Part shown: piece after piece, positions 1 through 5,487 of the stretch | How positions within the stretch are numbered: position 1 is the first letter of the stretch | How the letters are laid out: each line of letters begins with the position of its first letter | From: an uncultured Sphingobacteriales bacterium | GTDB taxonomy: Bacteria; Bacteroidota; Bacteroidia; Chitinophagales; Chitinophagaceae | Reading direction: 5' to 3' | Assembly (NCBI GenBank): GCA_946887085.1 | Contig: CAMPKG010000167.1 | Span: forward strand, 1 to 7,553 | Length of the DNA stretch: 7,553 nt | Notes under the pieces: model-generated | What the model was told of the DNA's origin: nothing | Database searches by the model: none | The model's input: the letters and a program-made list of their open reading frames with translations, nothing else | Translations under genes and position numbers: made by a program

Positions 1-498
1 AACGGTAAAAAGAAACTCGACGCGTTTTTTAAGGATAACCGCAAACATGGCAACTGGAAGCTTTTCGACGACGAGGGTAAACTTGCGCTCGAAATGAAAT
101 TTGATAAAGATGAACTCGTATATGCCAAAGACCATAAACCTTCCCTCATGCAATCTCAAAGTGTTGTTGGAACAATACTGGATCAGCCGGTATCGTCCGA
201 AATATTTAAGTATGTAGAACAAATGCCGGAAGCGCCTTACGATGTCCATAAATATCTTAACGACAACCTGAAATATCCGAAAGGGCCCGAGGCGGATGCC
301 GGTGCACGCGTTGTTGTTCAGTTTGTAGTAACCGAAGATGGAACGATCACAGACCCTAAGATAGTAGACCACAGCCCCGCCGTATTTCATAAAGAAGCCC
401 TGAGGTTGGTACAAAGTATGCCTAAATGGAGACCGGGTAAACAAAATGGTCGTCCGGTCAAGGTTTATTTTACCCTGCCGATACTATTCAGAAAATAA
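1..498 (+). CDS. MORN-like repeat / TonB C-terminal domain protein, 5' partial
   Basis: The frame is open from the first base to the TAA at 496-498 (165 residues visible), so the gene begins upstream; the ATG at 94 is internal, not a credible start. The first ~40 residues (HGNWKLFDDEGKLALEMKFD) resemble a MORN/YwqK-type repeat, in which short beta-hairpins carry a G-x-W-x-x-(F/Y)-x-x-x-G pattern. The last ~95 residues are a TonB C-terminal domain: YVEQMP, a YP motif, RVVVQFVVTEDG, then PKWRPGKQNGRPVKVYFTLPILF. In Bacteroidota, proteins with MORN-like repeats before a TonB_C domain are commonly annotated as energy transducer TonB. Whether this one energises an outer-membrane transporter cannot be told, because the N-terminal anchor is outside the window. 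It is followed after 21 bases by a paralogue, probably in the same transcript. The domain call is firm; the role is inferred. Confidence 0.85.
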   Translation, partial: NGKKKLDAFFKDNRKHGNWKLFDDEGKLALEMKFDKDELVYAKDHKPSLMQSQSVVGTILDQPVSSEIFKYVEQMPEAPYDVHKYLNDNLKYPKGPEADAGARVVVQFVVTEDGTITDPKIVDHSPAVFHKEALRLVQSMPKWRPGKQNGRPVKVYFTLPILFRK

Positions 499-519
499 TT
501 TAACTCCTCAACAAAAGTT

Positions 520-948
520 ATGAAAAGATATTTCGTATTGACCGTCGCTGCTACGATGGCGATATCTGCAGCAGCGTTTGCACAAAAAGAAACTACGCCA
601 CCGGCACCTGCAGCACAATCAGCGCCGCCCGATCCCGCCTTTAGATACGTAGAACAAATGCCGGAACCGGGTTATGATGTAACAGCGTACCTAAGGCAAA
701 ATGTGAAATATCCACCCGGGCACGATACGACCGGCGGAAGGAGAGTAACGGTAGAATTCATTGTAAATACGGACGGTAGTATTTCTGATGTCGGTATAAT
801 GGGAGCACACAAAGTACCCAAACCTTACCAGGAGGAATCTTTACGACTCATTCAGAATATGCCCAAATGGAAACCGGGTAAACAGAACGGAAGAGCAGTC
901 AGAGTACATTTTATGTTACCTGTGACATTCTATAAAGACGGAAAATAA
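520..948 (+). CDS. Secreted TonB C-terminal domain protein (paralogue of upstream gene)
   Basis: A 142-residue protein. Residues 1-21 are a signal peptide (MKRYF, hydrophobic Ala-rich core, AFA|Q cleavage site); residues 22-40 are a Pro/Ala-rich linker; residues ~42-142 are a TonB C-terminal domain with YVEQMPEPGYDV, KYPPG, RRVTVEFIVNTDG and PKWKPGKQNGRAVRVHFMLPVTF. There is no lipobox cysteine and no lasting membrane anchor, so the mature protein should be soluble in the periplasm, unlike classical TonB, which stays in the inner membrane and contacts ExbBD. About half of the aligned residues match the C-terminal domain of the preceding gene, which indicates tandem duplication. Both lack the usual A-x-x-x-G-I-x-G segment before the first strand, replaced by a short GPEADAGA or GHDTTGGR stretch. 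The 21-base gap and the hairpin just after its stop suggest a two-gene (or longer) operon ending here. TonB-dependent transport is a possible role, not shown. Confidence 0.85.
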   Translation: MKRYFVLTVAATMAISAAAFAQKETTPPAPAAQSAPPDPAFRYVEQMPEPGYDVTAYLRQNVKYPPGHDTTGGRRVTVEFIVNTDGSISDVGIMGAHKVPKPYQEESLRLIQNMPKWKPGKQNGRAVRVHFMLPVTFYKDGK

Positions 949-951
949 AAA

Positions 952-973
952 AAGCAGGCACGAAAGCCTGCTT
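952..973 (+). terminator. Hairpin terminator after the TonB-C pair
   Basis: A perfect 8-bp stem (AAGCAGGC / GCCTGCTT) with a 6-base loop (ACGAAA) begins four bases after the stop codon. An A-tract precedes it, but only two T follow on the plus strand, so the poly-U tail is weak in this direction; the T-rich side lies on the minus strand. Its position fits the end of the upstream operon. The core is almost the same as in the hairpin at 1727-1751. Confidence 0.6.
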
Positions 974-1056
974 ATGAAAAATCACCTCTTATGTTCGTAG
1001 CGCTCTCTTATCCCCGGCTACAACACAAAAATACTGTTGCAACCGGCCGATGGTTA

Positions 1057-1072
1057 TGACCGCGGTCACCGC
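1057..1072. promoter_or_regulatory. Palindrome TGACCGCGGTCA upstream of lipoprotein gene, possible operator
   Basis: A perfect 12-bp palindrome (1057-1068) overlaps a second inverted pair, GCGGT-C-ACCGC (1062-1072). It lies in the 196-base gap between the hairpin at 952-973 and the lipoprotein start at 1170. No clear TAnnTTTG promoter box is visible in this gap, and its longest readable ATG frames run about 20 codons. A 7-base direct repeat GGCATGG occurs at 1097-1103 and 1108-1114, 11 bases apart. The palindrome could be an operator or a chance GC-rich stretch; nothing else supports a regulator. Confidence 0.25.
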
Positions 1073-1169
1073 TAGATGATGATGTTCGTCACTTATGGCA
1101 TGGTTCCGGCATGGCTTGTTTTGCGTTGAAATACTATAGAATTATTGGCTTGTTGTTTATCTTGACCCG

Positions 1170-1712
1170 ATGAAAAAATTCATTATCCAATTCATGTCGG
1201 TTTGTATGGTAACAATGCTTACCGCTTGTCAGAAGAACTCATCGCCTACCACTCCGGGTACGACTCCCACACCTGCGGGCAACCAGAATTGTATTTTTAC
1301 TGATAATACCTGTGTTTGCAAGGCACCATTGAGCTTTAATTTGAATGGCACGGAGCGGATAGATACCGGTGCGGTCAGCTTTTCAGAGATGGATGGCCCG
1401 ACGAAAACCCAGATAATATACGGCAGCTGGCTTGCGGATGATAAACTTTGCCAGCTCGACATTTACCTGAAAAATTACAAAGGCGCCGGCACCTACCGCA
1501 TCAAACGAAACGAGACTTTTGTTTCATACCGCGAGGAAGAGTTAGGTACCTTCACATCGGGTATGGCCTGTGAGGAAAGCGGCGATGTTATCGTGACAGA
1601 GGACGCAAACAACCGCATCAAGGGTAAATTTTCTGTCTACATCGAAACATTTGACGGTAAGCCGTTGAAGTTTACCGGCGGTTATTTTGACATAGAAAAG
1701 AATCCTGAGTAA
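1170..1712 (+). CDS. Small cysteine-containing lipoprotein, possibly DUF6252-like
   Basis: A 180-residue protein with a lipoprotein signal peptide: MKK, hydrophobic core and lipobox LTAC, with Cys20 the predicted lipidated residue. After it come a Ser/Thr/Pro-rich linker (residues 24-39) and a mostly beta domain. The mature part has five further cysteines (41, 48, 50, 94, 134); an odd number, with CIFTDNTCVC as a cluster, so some may form disulfides. The C-terminal half reads GTYRI, GTFTSG, SGDVIVTED, NNRIKGKFSVYIE, LKFTGGYFDI, a pattern that recalls the Bacteroidota lipoprotein family DUF6252 (G-x-Y, then G-x-I/V-x-I/V-T, then I-x-G-x-F, then G-x-F). That family link is from memory of the pattern and unproved; function is unknown. 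The residues after Cys20 (QKNSS) do not match the acidic surface-export signal known in this phylum, so a periplasm-facing location is possible. It appears monocistronic, bounded by hairpins on both sides. Confidence 0.8.
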   Translation: MKKFIIQFMSVCMVTMLTACQKNSSPTTPGTTPTPAGNQNCIFTDNTCVCKAPLSFNLNGTERIDTGAVSFSEMDGPTKTQIIYGSWLADDKLCQLDIYLKNYKGAGTYRIKRNETFVSYREEELGTFTSGMACEESGDVIVTEDANNRIKGKFSVYIETFDGKPLKFTGGYFDIEKNPE

Positions 1713-1726
1713 AATAGAAATAATAA

Positions 1727-1751
1727 AACGGCAGGCGCAAAGCCTGCCGTT
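1727..1751. terminator. Bidirectional terminator between convergent genes
   Basis: A perfect 10-bp stem (AACGGCAGGC / GCCTGCCGTT) with a 5-base loop (GCAAA) lies 14 bases past the lipoprotein stop and 12 bases past the peroxidase stop on the other strand. Read on the minus strand it is followed by TTATTATTTC, a fair U-rich tail, so it should end the peroxidase transcript well. On the plus strand the tail (TTCCAGTTT) is weaker. Confidence 0.8.
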
Positions 1752-1763
1752 CCAGTTTATAAA

Positions 1764-2975
1764 TCACCCCAATAGAGAATAAGTTTTGAACGGGTCGCTG
1801 TATTTGACATCGGTTAAAAACTGGTTGTCGGTAAGTGTATTGAGAAATGCAATGATCTCCTGTTGCTGTACCGGCGTCAGGTTCAGCCTGATGGGTTGGT
1901 TAGGGTTTGGGCTGTTAGGCGGAGTACGCAGGCTTTGGTCCAGGTTAGGATGGTTGCGTATACCATTGTTGTAATGTGCTATCACCTGCTGCAGGTTGGC
2001 AAATCTGCTGTCGTGCATGTAAGGCCCTGTAACCGCCACATTGCGCAGCGATGGTACTTTGAATTTGCCATTATCGGCGGTCACCTTTGTGATATCTCCA
2101 ACACCATTATCTGCATATTCTACATCCAGTCCATTATTGCGCGCCTGGTTGGCTATTTGCAAGGTTGTGCCATGGCAGCGGTTACAGTGCTGCTGGTATA
2201 GCTGCATGCCGTTATTCTCTGCCGCGCTGAAATTGCCAAATACATCATTCGGGCCGGGAGGGCGGCCGAGCGCGGCTACACCGTTGTCATACTTCGACTG
2301 GAAAGAAACCAATGAGCGTACGAATTGCGCCAGAGCTCTTGATACACGGTCGCGATTGATCACAGTATCGCCGAACGCACGTTTGAAAAGGATCTTATAA
2401 TGGTCTTGTTTGGCTAGTCTTGTTTCCACTTCGTCGAGCGTCATGCCCATTTCTACCGGGTGCTGTATCGGCATCAGTACCTGTTCTTCCAGGTTAGCTG
2501 CGCGTTGGTCCCAGAAGAAGCTGCCGGGCAGGTAGTACCTGGCATTGGCCAGGCTCATAGAGTTGCGTCCTGTTTTACCACCTTCAAAACCTGTACTGAA
2601 CTGATCGGGATCGGTAAAGCTGTTCTCTTGTTTATGGCAGGAAGCGCAAGCTATAGTATTGTTGGCCGAGAGCATTTTATCGTAGAACAGCACCCGGCCG
2701 AGCGTGGCGCCATCGTTGGTGATTGGGTTGGAGGACGGGGTATTGTTAGCTCCGTTCAATGGAGGATTGTTGATGTGCGGCGGGGTAGTGATGCCCGCAT
2801 AGTTAAAACTGCTGGTCGGCAGGTTGAGTACTTTGTCGAGTATCTCCTGCTCGGTAGGTGTGATCGTGCTGTCGGTGGGTAGCACAACATTGTCCGGATC
2901 TTTATCGCGGCAGGCCTGCTGGCTCACAGCCAGTACTACCAAGGCTACGAGGAAAAAAGAACTGTTTGTACGCAT
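1764..2975 (-). CDS. Di-haem cytochrome c peroxidase / MauG family protein, probable lipoprotein
   Basis: A 403-residue envelope protein. The N-terminus has a signal peptide ending SQQAC (Cys22), a loose lipobox that would tether it to a membrane. Two c-type haem sites are seen: CASCH at 110-114 and CNRCH at 264-268. Other family landmarks are LGRVLFYD (92-99), WDQRAANLEEQVLMPI (155-170), HPVEMGM (172-178) and VPSLRNVAVTGPYMHDSRF (307-325); Met320 is the likely distal ligand of one haem. Bacterial cytochrome c peroxidases reduce H2O2 to water with electrons from small c-type cytochromes. MauG-like relatives instead carry out oxidative protein modification, and motifs alone do not separate the two. 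Most relatives have PYMHDG; here a Ser replaces that Gly. The gene appears monocistronic: the terminator at 3044-3064 separates it from the upstream gene on the same strand. No clear TAnnTTTG promoter is visible before its ATG. Confidence 0.92.
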   Translation of the reverse strand: MRTNSSFFLVALVVLAVSQQACRDKDPDNVVLPTDSTITPTEQEILDKVLNLPTSSFNYAGITTPPHINNPPLNGANNTPSSNPITNDGATLGRVLFYDKMLSANNTIACASCHKQENSFTDPDQFSTGFEGGKTGRNSMSLANARYYLPGSFFWDQRAANLEEQVLMPIQHPVEMGMTLDEVETRLAKQDHYKILFKRAFGDTVINRDRVSRALAQFVRSLVSFQSKYDNGVAALGRPPGPNDVFGNFSAAENNGMQLYQQHCNRCHGTTLQIANQARNNGLDVEYADNGVGDITKVTADNGKFKVPSLRNVAVTGPYMHDSRFANLQQVIAHYNNGIRNHPNLDQSLRTPPNSPNPNQPIRLNLTPVQQQEIIAFLNTLTDNQFLTDVKYSDPFKTYSLLG

Positions 2976-3043
2976 AGGAATAAGTGGTGGTTAAGGGTAT
3001 AGACGACAGGGTGGATGAAATCCTTCGGTGCCTTTAAAAAACA

Positions 3044-3064
3044 AAGGCGGCCAATGGCCGCCTT
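3044..3064 (-). terminator. Terminator of the ribbon-helix-helix gene
   Basis: A perfect 9-bp GC-rich stem (AAGGCGGCC / GGCCGCCTT) with a 3-base loop begins two bases past the TAG of the minus-strand gene. On that strand it is followed by TGTTTTTT, a strong U-tail. This is the clearest intrinsic terminator of the minus strand in this window, and it isolates the downstream peroxidase gene. Confidence 0.85.
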
Positions 3065-3066
3065 AT

Positions 3067-3249
3067 CTATTTATCCTCTTTGTTATTCTTCTTTTCTTCT
3101 TTCTTTTTCCGCCCTGCATCTTTCAGCGCTTTATCTATCAGCCATTCCAGCTGCCCGTTGACGCTGCGGAATTCATCCGCTGCCCATTTTTCCAGGGCTT
3201 TGAATGTCTCCTCATCTATTCTCAGTACAAAATTCTTCTTGGCGCTCAC
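3067..3249 (-). CDS. Arc-like ribbon-helix-helix protein, 60 aa, GTG start
   Basis: A 60-residue protein with a ribbon-helix-helix layout: beta strand KNFVLRI (5-11), helix 1 EETFKALEKWAADEF (13-27), turn RSVNG (28-32), helix 2 QLEWLIDKALKDAG (33-46), then a highly charged Lys/Glu tail (47-60). Such proteins dimerise through the strand, which contacts the DNA major groove. Short proteins with the KWAADEFRSVNGQ stretch are common in Bacteroidota and usually annotated as Arc-family DNA-binding proteins; actual DNA binding is not shown. The start is GTG at 3247-3249: an in-frame TAA lies two codons upstream and no in-frame ATG exists, so no other start is possible unless the gene is translated in another way. 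It lies 66 bases after the SPFH gene on the same strand, with no promoter box between, so the two are probably co-transcribed. It may regulate its own operon (inference). Confidence 0.8.
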   Translation of the reverse strand: MSAKKNFVLRIDEETFKALEKWAADEFRSVNGQLEWLIDKALKDAGRKKKEEKKNNKEDK

Positions 3250-3287
3250 AGCTTTTTAATTATCAGGACAATCAGTTTAATCAGCCT

Positions 3288-3305
3288 TCCCGATAGCTAT
3301 CAGGA
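3288..3305. repeat. Near-perfect 18-bp palindrome between SPFH and RHH genes
   Basis: TCCCGATAG / CTATCAGGA pairs over 9 bp with one C-A mismatch and has a perfect 10-bp centre, GATAGCTATC. Palindromes of the form CCCGATAGCTATCGGG are familiar between genes in Bacteroidota genomes (from memory), so this is probably a degenerate copy of such a repeat. A 9-base part, TATCAGGAC, occurs here (3298-3306) and again at 3261-3269. It could act as a weak hairpin or processing site between two co-transcribed genes; no U-tail follows, so it is a poor terminator. Confidence 0.5.
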
Positions 3306-3315
3306 CTGAGGTTCA

Positions 3316-4179
3316 CTATTGATACAACGACCCCGTATTCAATACCGGTTGCGCCCCACGTTCGCCGCAAAGCACCACCAGCAGGTTGCTTACCATAGTC
3401 GCCTTCTTTTCCTCATCCAGTACAACGATCTGTTTTTCGCTGAGATGTTCCAGCGCCATTTCCACCATGCCTACTGCCCCTTCCACTATTTTATACCGTG
3501 CGGCTACTATGGCTGTCGCCTGTTGCCTTTGCAGCATAGCGCCGGCTATCTCCTGCGCATAGGCAAGATGCATGATGCGTGATTCCAGTATCCTGATACC
3601 TGCAGTCGACAAACGTGCCGTCAACTCACTATCCAGTATTTCCGATACTTTATCGCCGCCGTCGCGCAGCGTGATGGTAGCATTCTCGTCTTCAATATTA
3701 TCGTAGCTGAAACTGTTAGCCAGCTTACGCACCGCAGCCTCGCTCTGCGTTTTTACATAGATCATATAATCCGACACGTCGAAGGCGGCTTTGTATGTGT
3801 CCTGGATCTGCCAAACGACAACGGCGCCTATCTCAATAGGGTTACCCATCTTGTCGTTCACTTTCAAGGTAGGTGTGGCCAGGTTCTGTGCGCGCAGCGT
3901 CAGCTTGTCGGCCGAATAGAATGGGTTGACAAAGAACATACCATTGTCCTTCACGGTGCCCACGTATTTACCGAAGAGCACCAGCACGCGCGAGTGGTTG
4001 GGCTGCACGATCATGATGCCTTTCCAGATAAGAATGGTAACAATAAGTGCAGGTACCGACATCCATAAGATGTTTGGGTAGCTTTCTACCATTGTGAAGC
4101 CATAGATCGCCGCGCCGAACGTGATCAATGAAATGAATAAGGCGAGATATCCATTTACCGGTTTTATTACCTTTTCCAT
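3316..4179 (-). CDS. SPFH / band 7 domain membrane protein
   Basis: A 287-residue protein. Two hydrophobic segments at ~10-30 and ~36-55 form an N-terminal membrane hairpin. An SPFH/band-7 domain follows (~58-215), with [32 protein letters not shown] and [19 protein letters not shown] helical region with [29 protein letters not shown] comes next, typical of oligomerising flotillin/stomatin-like proteins. SPFH proteins build ring- or cage-like scaffolds at membranes and often hold proteases or transporters; no partner protease is encoded beside it. The start is set at ATG 4177-4179: an in-frame GTG eight codons upstream (4201-4203) overlaps the -7 promoter box at 4203-4210 and would lie before the expected transcript start. 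The short ribbon-helix-helix gene follows in what is probably the same operon. Family assignment is firm; the cellular role is not known. Confidence 0.92.
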   Translation of the reverse strand: MEKVIKPVNGYLALFISLITFGAAIYGFTMVESYPNILWMSVPALIVTILIWKGIMIVQPNHSRVLVLFGKYVGTVKDNGMFFVNPFYSADKLTLRAQNLATPTLKVNDKMGNPIEIGAVVVWQIQDTYKAAFDVSDYMIYVKTQSEAAVRKLANSFSYDNIEDENATITLRDGGDKVSEILDSELTARLSTAGIRILESRIMHLAYAQEIAGAMLQRQQATAIVAARYKIVEGAVGMVEMALEHLSEKQIVVLDEEKKATMVSNLLVVLCGERGAQPVLNTGSLYQ

Positions 4180-4181
4180 AG

Positions 4182-4227
4182 TCTGATATTGTTTTGATAT
4201 CACAAAGATATTGCAATAAGTATCAGA
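4182..4227. promoter_or_regulatory. Phased GATAT repeats and inverted repeat over the SPFH promoter, possible operator
   Basis: GATAT occurs three times at exactly 11-base steps (4185, 4196, 4207), with GATATTG intact at the first and third. A 7-bp inverted repeat, TCTGATA (4182-4188) and TATCAGA (4221-4227), encloses the set and spans the -7 box and expected transcript start. Repeats one helical turn apart are the type of site that tandem dimers of a regulator use. The ribbon-helix-helix protein of the same operon is a candidate; this is inference only. Confidence 0.35.
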
Positions 4228-4235
4228 TCGCCAAA
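4203..4235 (-). promoter_or_regulatory. Bacteroidota-type promoter of the SPFH operon
   Basis: Read on the minus strand, TTTG (4232-4235) is followed after 21 bases by TATCTTTG (4203-4210), matching the TTTG...TAnnTTTG pattern of the primary sigma factor in Bacteroidota. Transcription should begin a few bases downstream, near 4197, giving a leader of about 18 bases before the ATG at 4179. The box rules out the in-frame GTG at 4203 as a start. Confidence 0.7.
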
Positions 4236-4294
4236 TTTTTCCTGAAGATTTTTTTCATGTGCGCGCATCCTTTTAAAATGCCGGCAAACCTGGT

Positions 4295-4302
4295 TAGTTT
4301 TG
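4295..4302 (+). promoter_or_regulatory. -7 promoter box of holB, near-leaderless transcript
   Basis: TAGTTTTG fits TAnnTTTG exactly and ends six bases before the ATG at 4309. The upstream element is weak (TTTT at 4271-4274, 20 bases away). If used, transcription would start at or just before the ATG, giving a nearly leaderless mRNA. It also overlaps the alternative TTG start at 4300-4302, which argues against that start. Confidence 0.5.
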
Positions 4303-4308
4303 GCCACT

Positions 4309-5445
4309 ATGCAATTTGCTAACGTAGTAGGGCAGCAGCCGGCGAAGACAGGATTATTAAAGATGTGGCAGGGAGATCATTTTCCCCATGCTTTGCTATT
4401 GGTAGGGCAGGAAGGTACAGGAGGCTTTCCGCTGGCGCTGGCATTGACGCAATACATTTTCTGCGAGAACAAACAGGATAGTGAATCATGCGGACAATGC
4501 CCTAATTGCGGTAAAGTCGCCAAACTAGAGCATGCCGACCTGCATATGGCTTTTCCGTCGATCTCACCCAAGCCGGGCACCAAGGCGATGAGCCGTTTCT
4601 ATATCCAGGATTTTCGCGAGTTCATAGCGCAAACGCCCTATGGCACTACTTACGACTGGCTGCAGTTCATCAACGCGGAAAACAAACAGGGTAACATCAC
4701 TGCCGAAGAATGCCGCGAGATGATCGAAAAGCTGAACCTGAAATCATACGAGGGCGGCAAGAAAGTGCAGATCATCTGGCGGCCTGAATATTTGGGAAAG
4801 GAGGGCAATATTCTTCTGAAACTTATCGAGGAACCACCTGCTGATACCATCATGATATTTATTGCGGAGAATATCGAGGACATATTGCCAACCATATTAT
4901 CGCGCACACAAATGGTTAGGTTGGCGCCAATACCGGCTGGCGATATTGCGAATGCATTAGTAGATCGTTCGATGACCGACCCGAAAAAAGCGGCACAGGT
5001 GGGGCACATGGCTAATGGCAGTTTTACGGAGGCTTTGCGTTTGGTGCGCCATGCAGAGAACGACCTTTTCCCTGATGTTCGGAATTGGTTCAATGCGCTG
5101 TTCCGTAATAATGGTTTGGAAATAGCGAAGTTCTCTGAAGAATGGAGTAAGTCAGGCCGCGAGCAGCAGAAAAATTTCCTGCATTATGTGGTACAATTGC
5201 TGGAGCAGGCAATACGTGTACGTTACCTGCCGCAGCATCCTCCGGCGCTACCTGACGAAGAGGCACAGTTTGTGCAAAAACTGGCTGCAATGCCCATACA
5301 GCTAGAGGTATTTGCCAAAATGGTGAAGGAAATAACAGACAGCATTTATTTTATAGAACGCAACGCGCACAGCAAAACGCAGCTGCATGCATTATCAGTG
5401 CGATTAGTTTACGTAATACAAAACCGGCCTATGCCGGTTCTATAA
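4309..5445 (+). CDS. holB: DNA polymerase III subunit delta' (clamp loader)
   Basis: A 378-residue AAA+ protein. With the delta and tau/gamma subunits, delta' loads the beta sliding clamp on primed DNA in the cytoplasm during replication. The opening MQFANVVGQQPAKTGLLKMW is typical of the family. The P-loop position reads GQEGTGGF (33-40) and lacks the Walker-A lysine, as expected for delta', which does not itself hydrolyse ATP. A zinc-binding module has Cys52, 61, 64 and 67 (C-x8-C-x2-C-x2-C). KVQIIWRPEYL (152-162), NILLKLIEEPPADTIMIFIAEN (167-188) and ILPTILSRTQ (192-201) follow; Arg199 in the SRT motif is the arginine finger acting on a neighbouring subunit. The C-terminal third is the helical collar region. 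ATG 4309 is preferred over the in-frame TTG at 4300, which lies inside the -7 box. The last codons run into a hairpin, and the TAA overlaps the terminator. It is divergent from the SPFH gene and convergent with sppA. Confidence 0.93.
   Translation: MQFANVVGQQPAKTGLLKMWQGDHFPHALLLVGQEGTGGFPLALALTQYIFCENKQDSESCGQCPNCGKVAKLEHADLHMAFPSISPKPGTKAMSRFYIQDFREFIAQTPYGTTYDWLQFINAENKQGNITAEECREMIEKLNLKSYEGGKKVQIIWRPEYLGKEGNILLKLIEEPPADTIMIFIAENIEDILPTILSRTQMVRLAPIPAGDIANALVDRSMTDPKKAAQVGHMANGSFTEALRLVRHAENDLFPDVRNWFNALFRNNGLEIAKFSEEWSKSGREQQKNFLHYVVQLLEQAIRVRYLPQHPPALPDEEAQFVQKLAAMPIQLEVFAKMVKEITDSIYFIERNAHSKTQLHALSVRLVYVIQNRPMPVL
5422..5439 (+). other. Hairpin inside the last codons of holB
   Basis: AACCGGC (5422-5428) and GCCGGTT (5433-5439) form a perfect 7-bp stem with a 4-base loop, coding for the final residues NRPMPV. 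It ends five bases before the terminator stem, so the transcript end carries two hairpins in tandem. It may help termination or protect the 3' end from nucleases; this is inferred from structure alone. Confidence 0.5.
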
Positions 5446-5481
5446 AATAAAAACTCCCGCCGCAGCGAGAGTTTTTATTTT
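5444..5481. terminator. Strong bidirectional terminator between holB and sppA
   Basis: A perfect 13-bp stem (AAAATAAAAACTC / GAGTTTTTATTTT) encloses 12 bases that can form a further CGC/GCG mini-stem. The left arm begins in the TAA stop codon of holB. The A-rich and T-rich arms give a run of T on both strands (TTTTTATTTT), so it can end holB on the plus strand and the convergent sppA transcript on the minus strand. Confidence 0.88.
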
Positions 5482-5487
5482 GTGTCG

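Noticed and set aside
94..498. A gene beginning at the ATG at 94
   Set aside because: The same frame is open back to base 1 and encodes recognisable MORN-like sequence, so the ATG is internal and the gene is truncated by the window edge.
2460..2882. A 140-codon open frame opposite the peroxidase gene (with others at 1863-2201 and 2041-2400)
   Set aside because: All are antisense to a clear di-haem peroxidase, and none shows family motifs, a signal peptide or a promoter.
3261..3306. Possible CRISPR or tandem array from the TATCAGGAC repeats
   Set aside because: There are only two 9-base copies and the second is part of a palindrome; there is no regular spacer pattern and no cas gene.
3028..3309. 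A 93-codon plus-strand frame rich in Phe, Leu and Ile, resembling a membrane peptide
   Set aside because: It is antisense to the ribbon-helix-helix gene; the hydrophobic look comes from reading Lys/Glu codons in reverse, and it includes the terminator hairpin.
3968..4216. An 82-codon minus-strand frame overlapping the start of the SPFH gene
   Set aside because: It is out of frame with SPFH, begins within the promoter region, and its translation is Arg/His-rich with no family resemblance.
4650..5093. A 147-codon minus-strand frame inside holB
   Set aside because: It is a shadow of holB, whose zinc module, P-loop remnant and SRT motif are in the other strand's frame.
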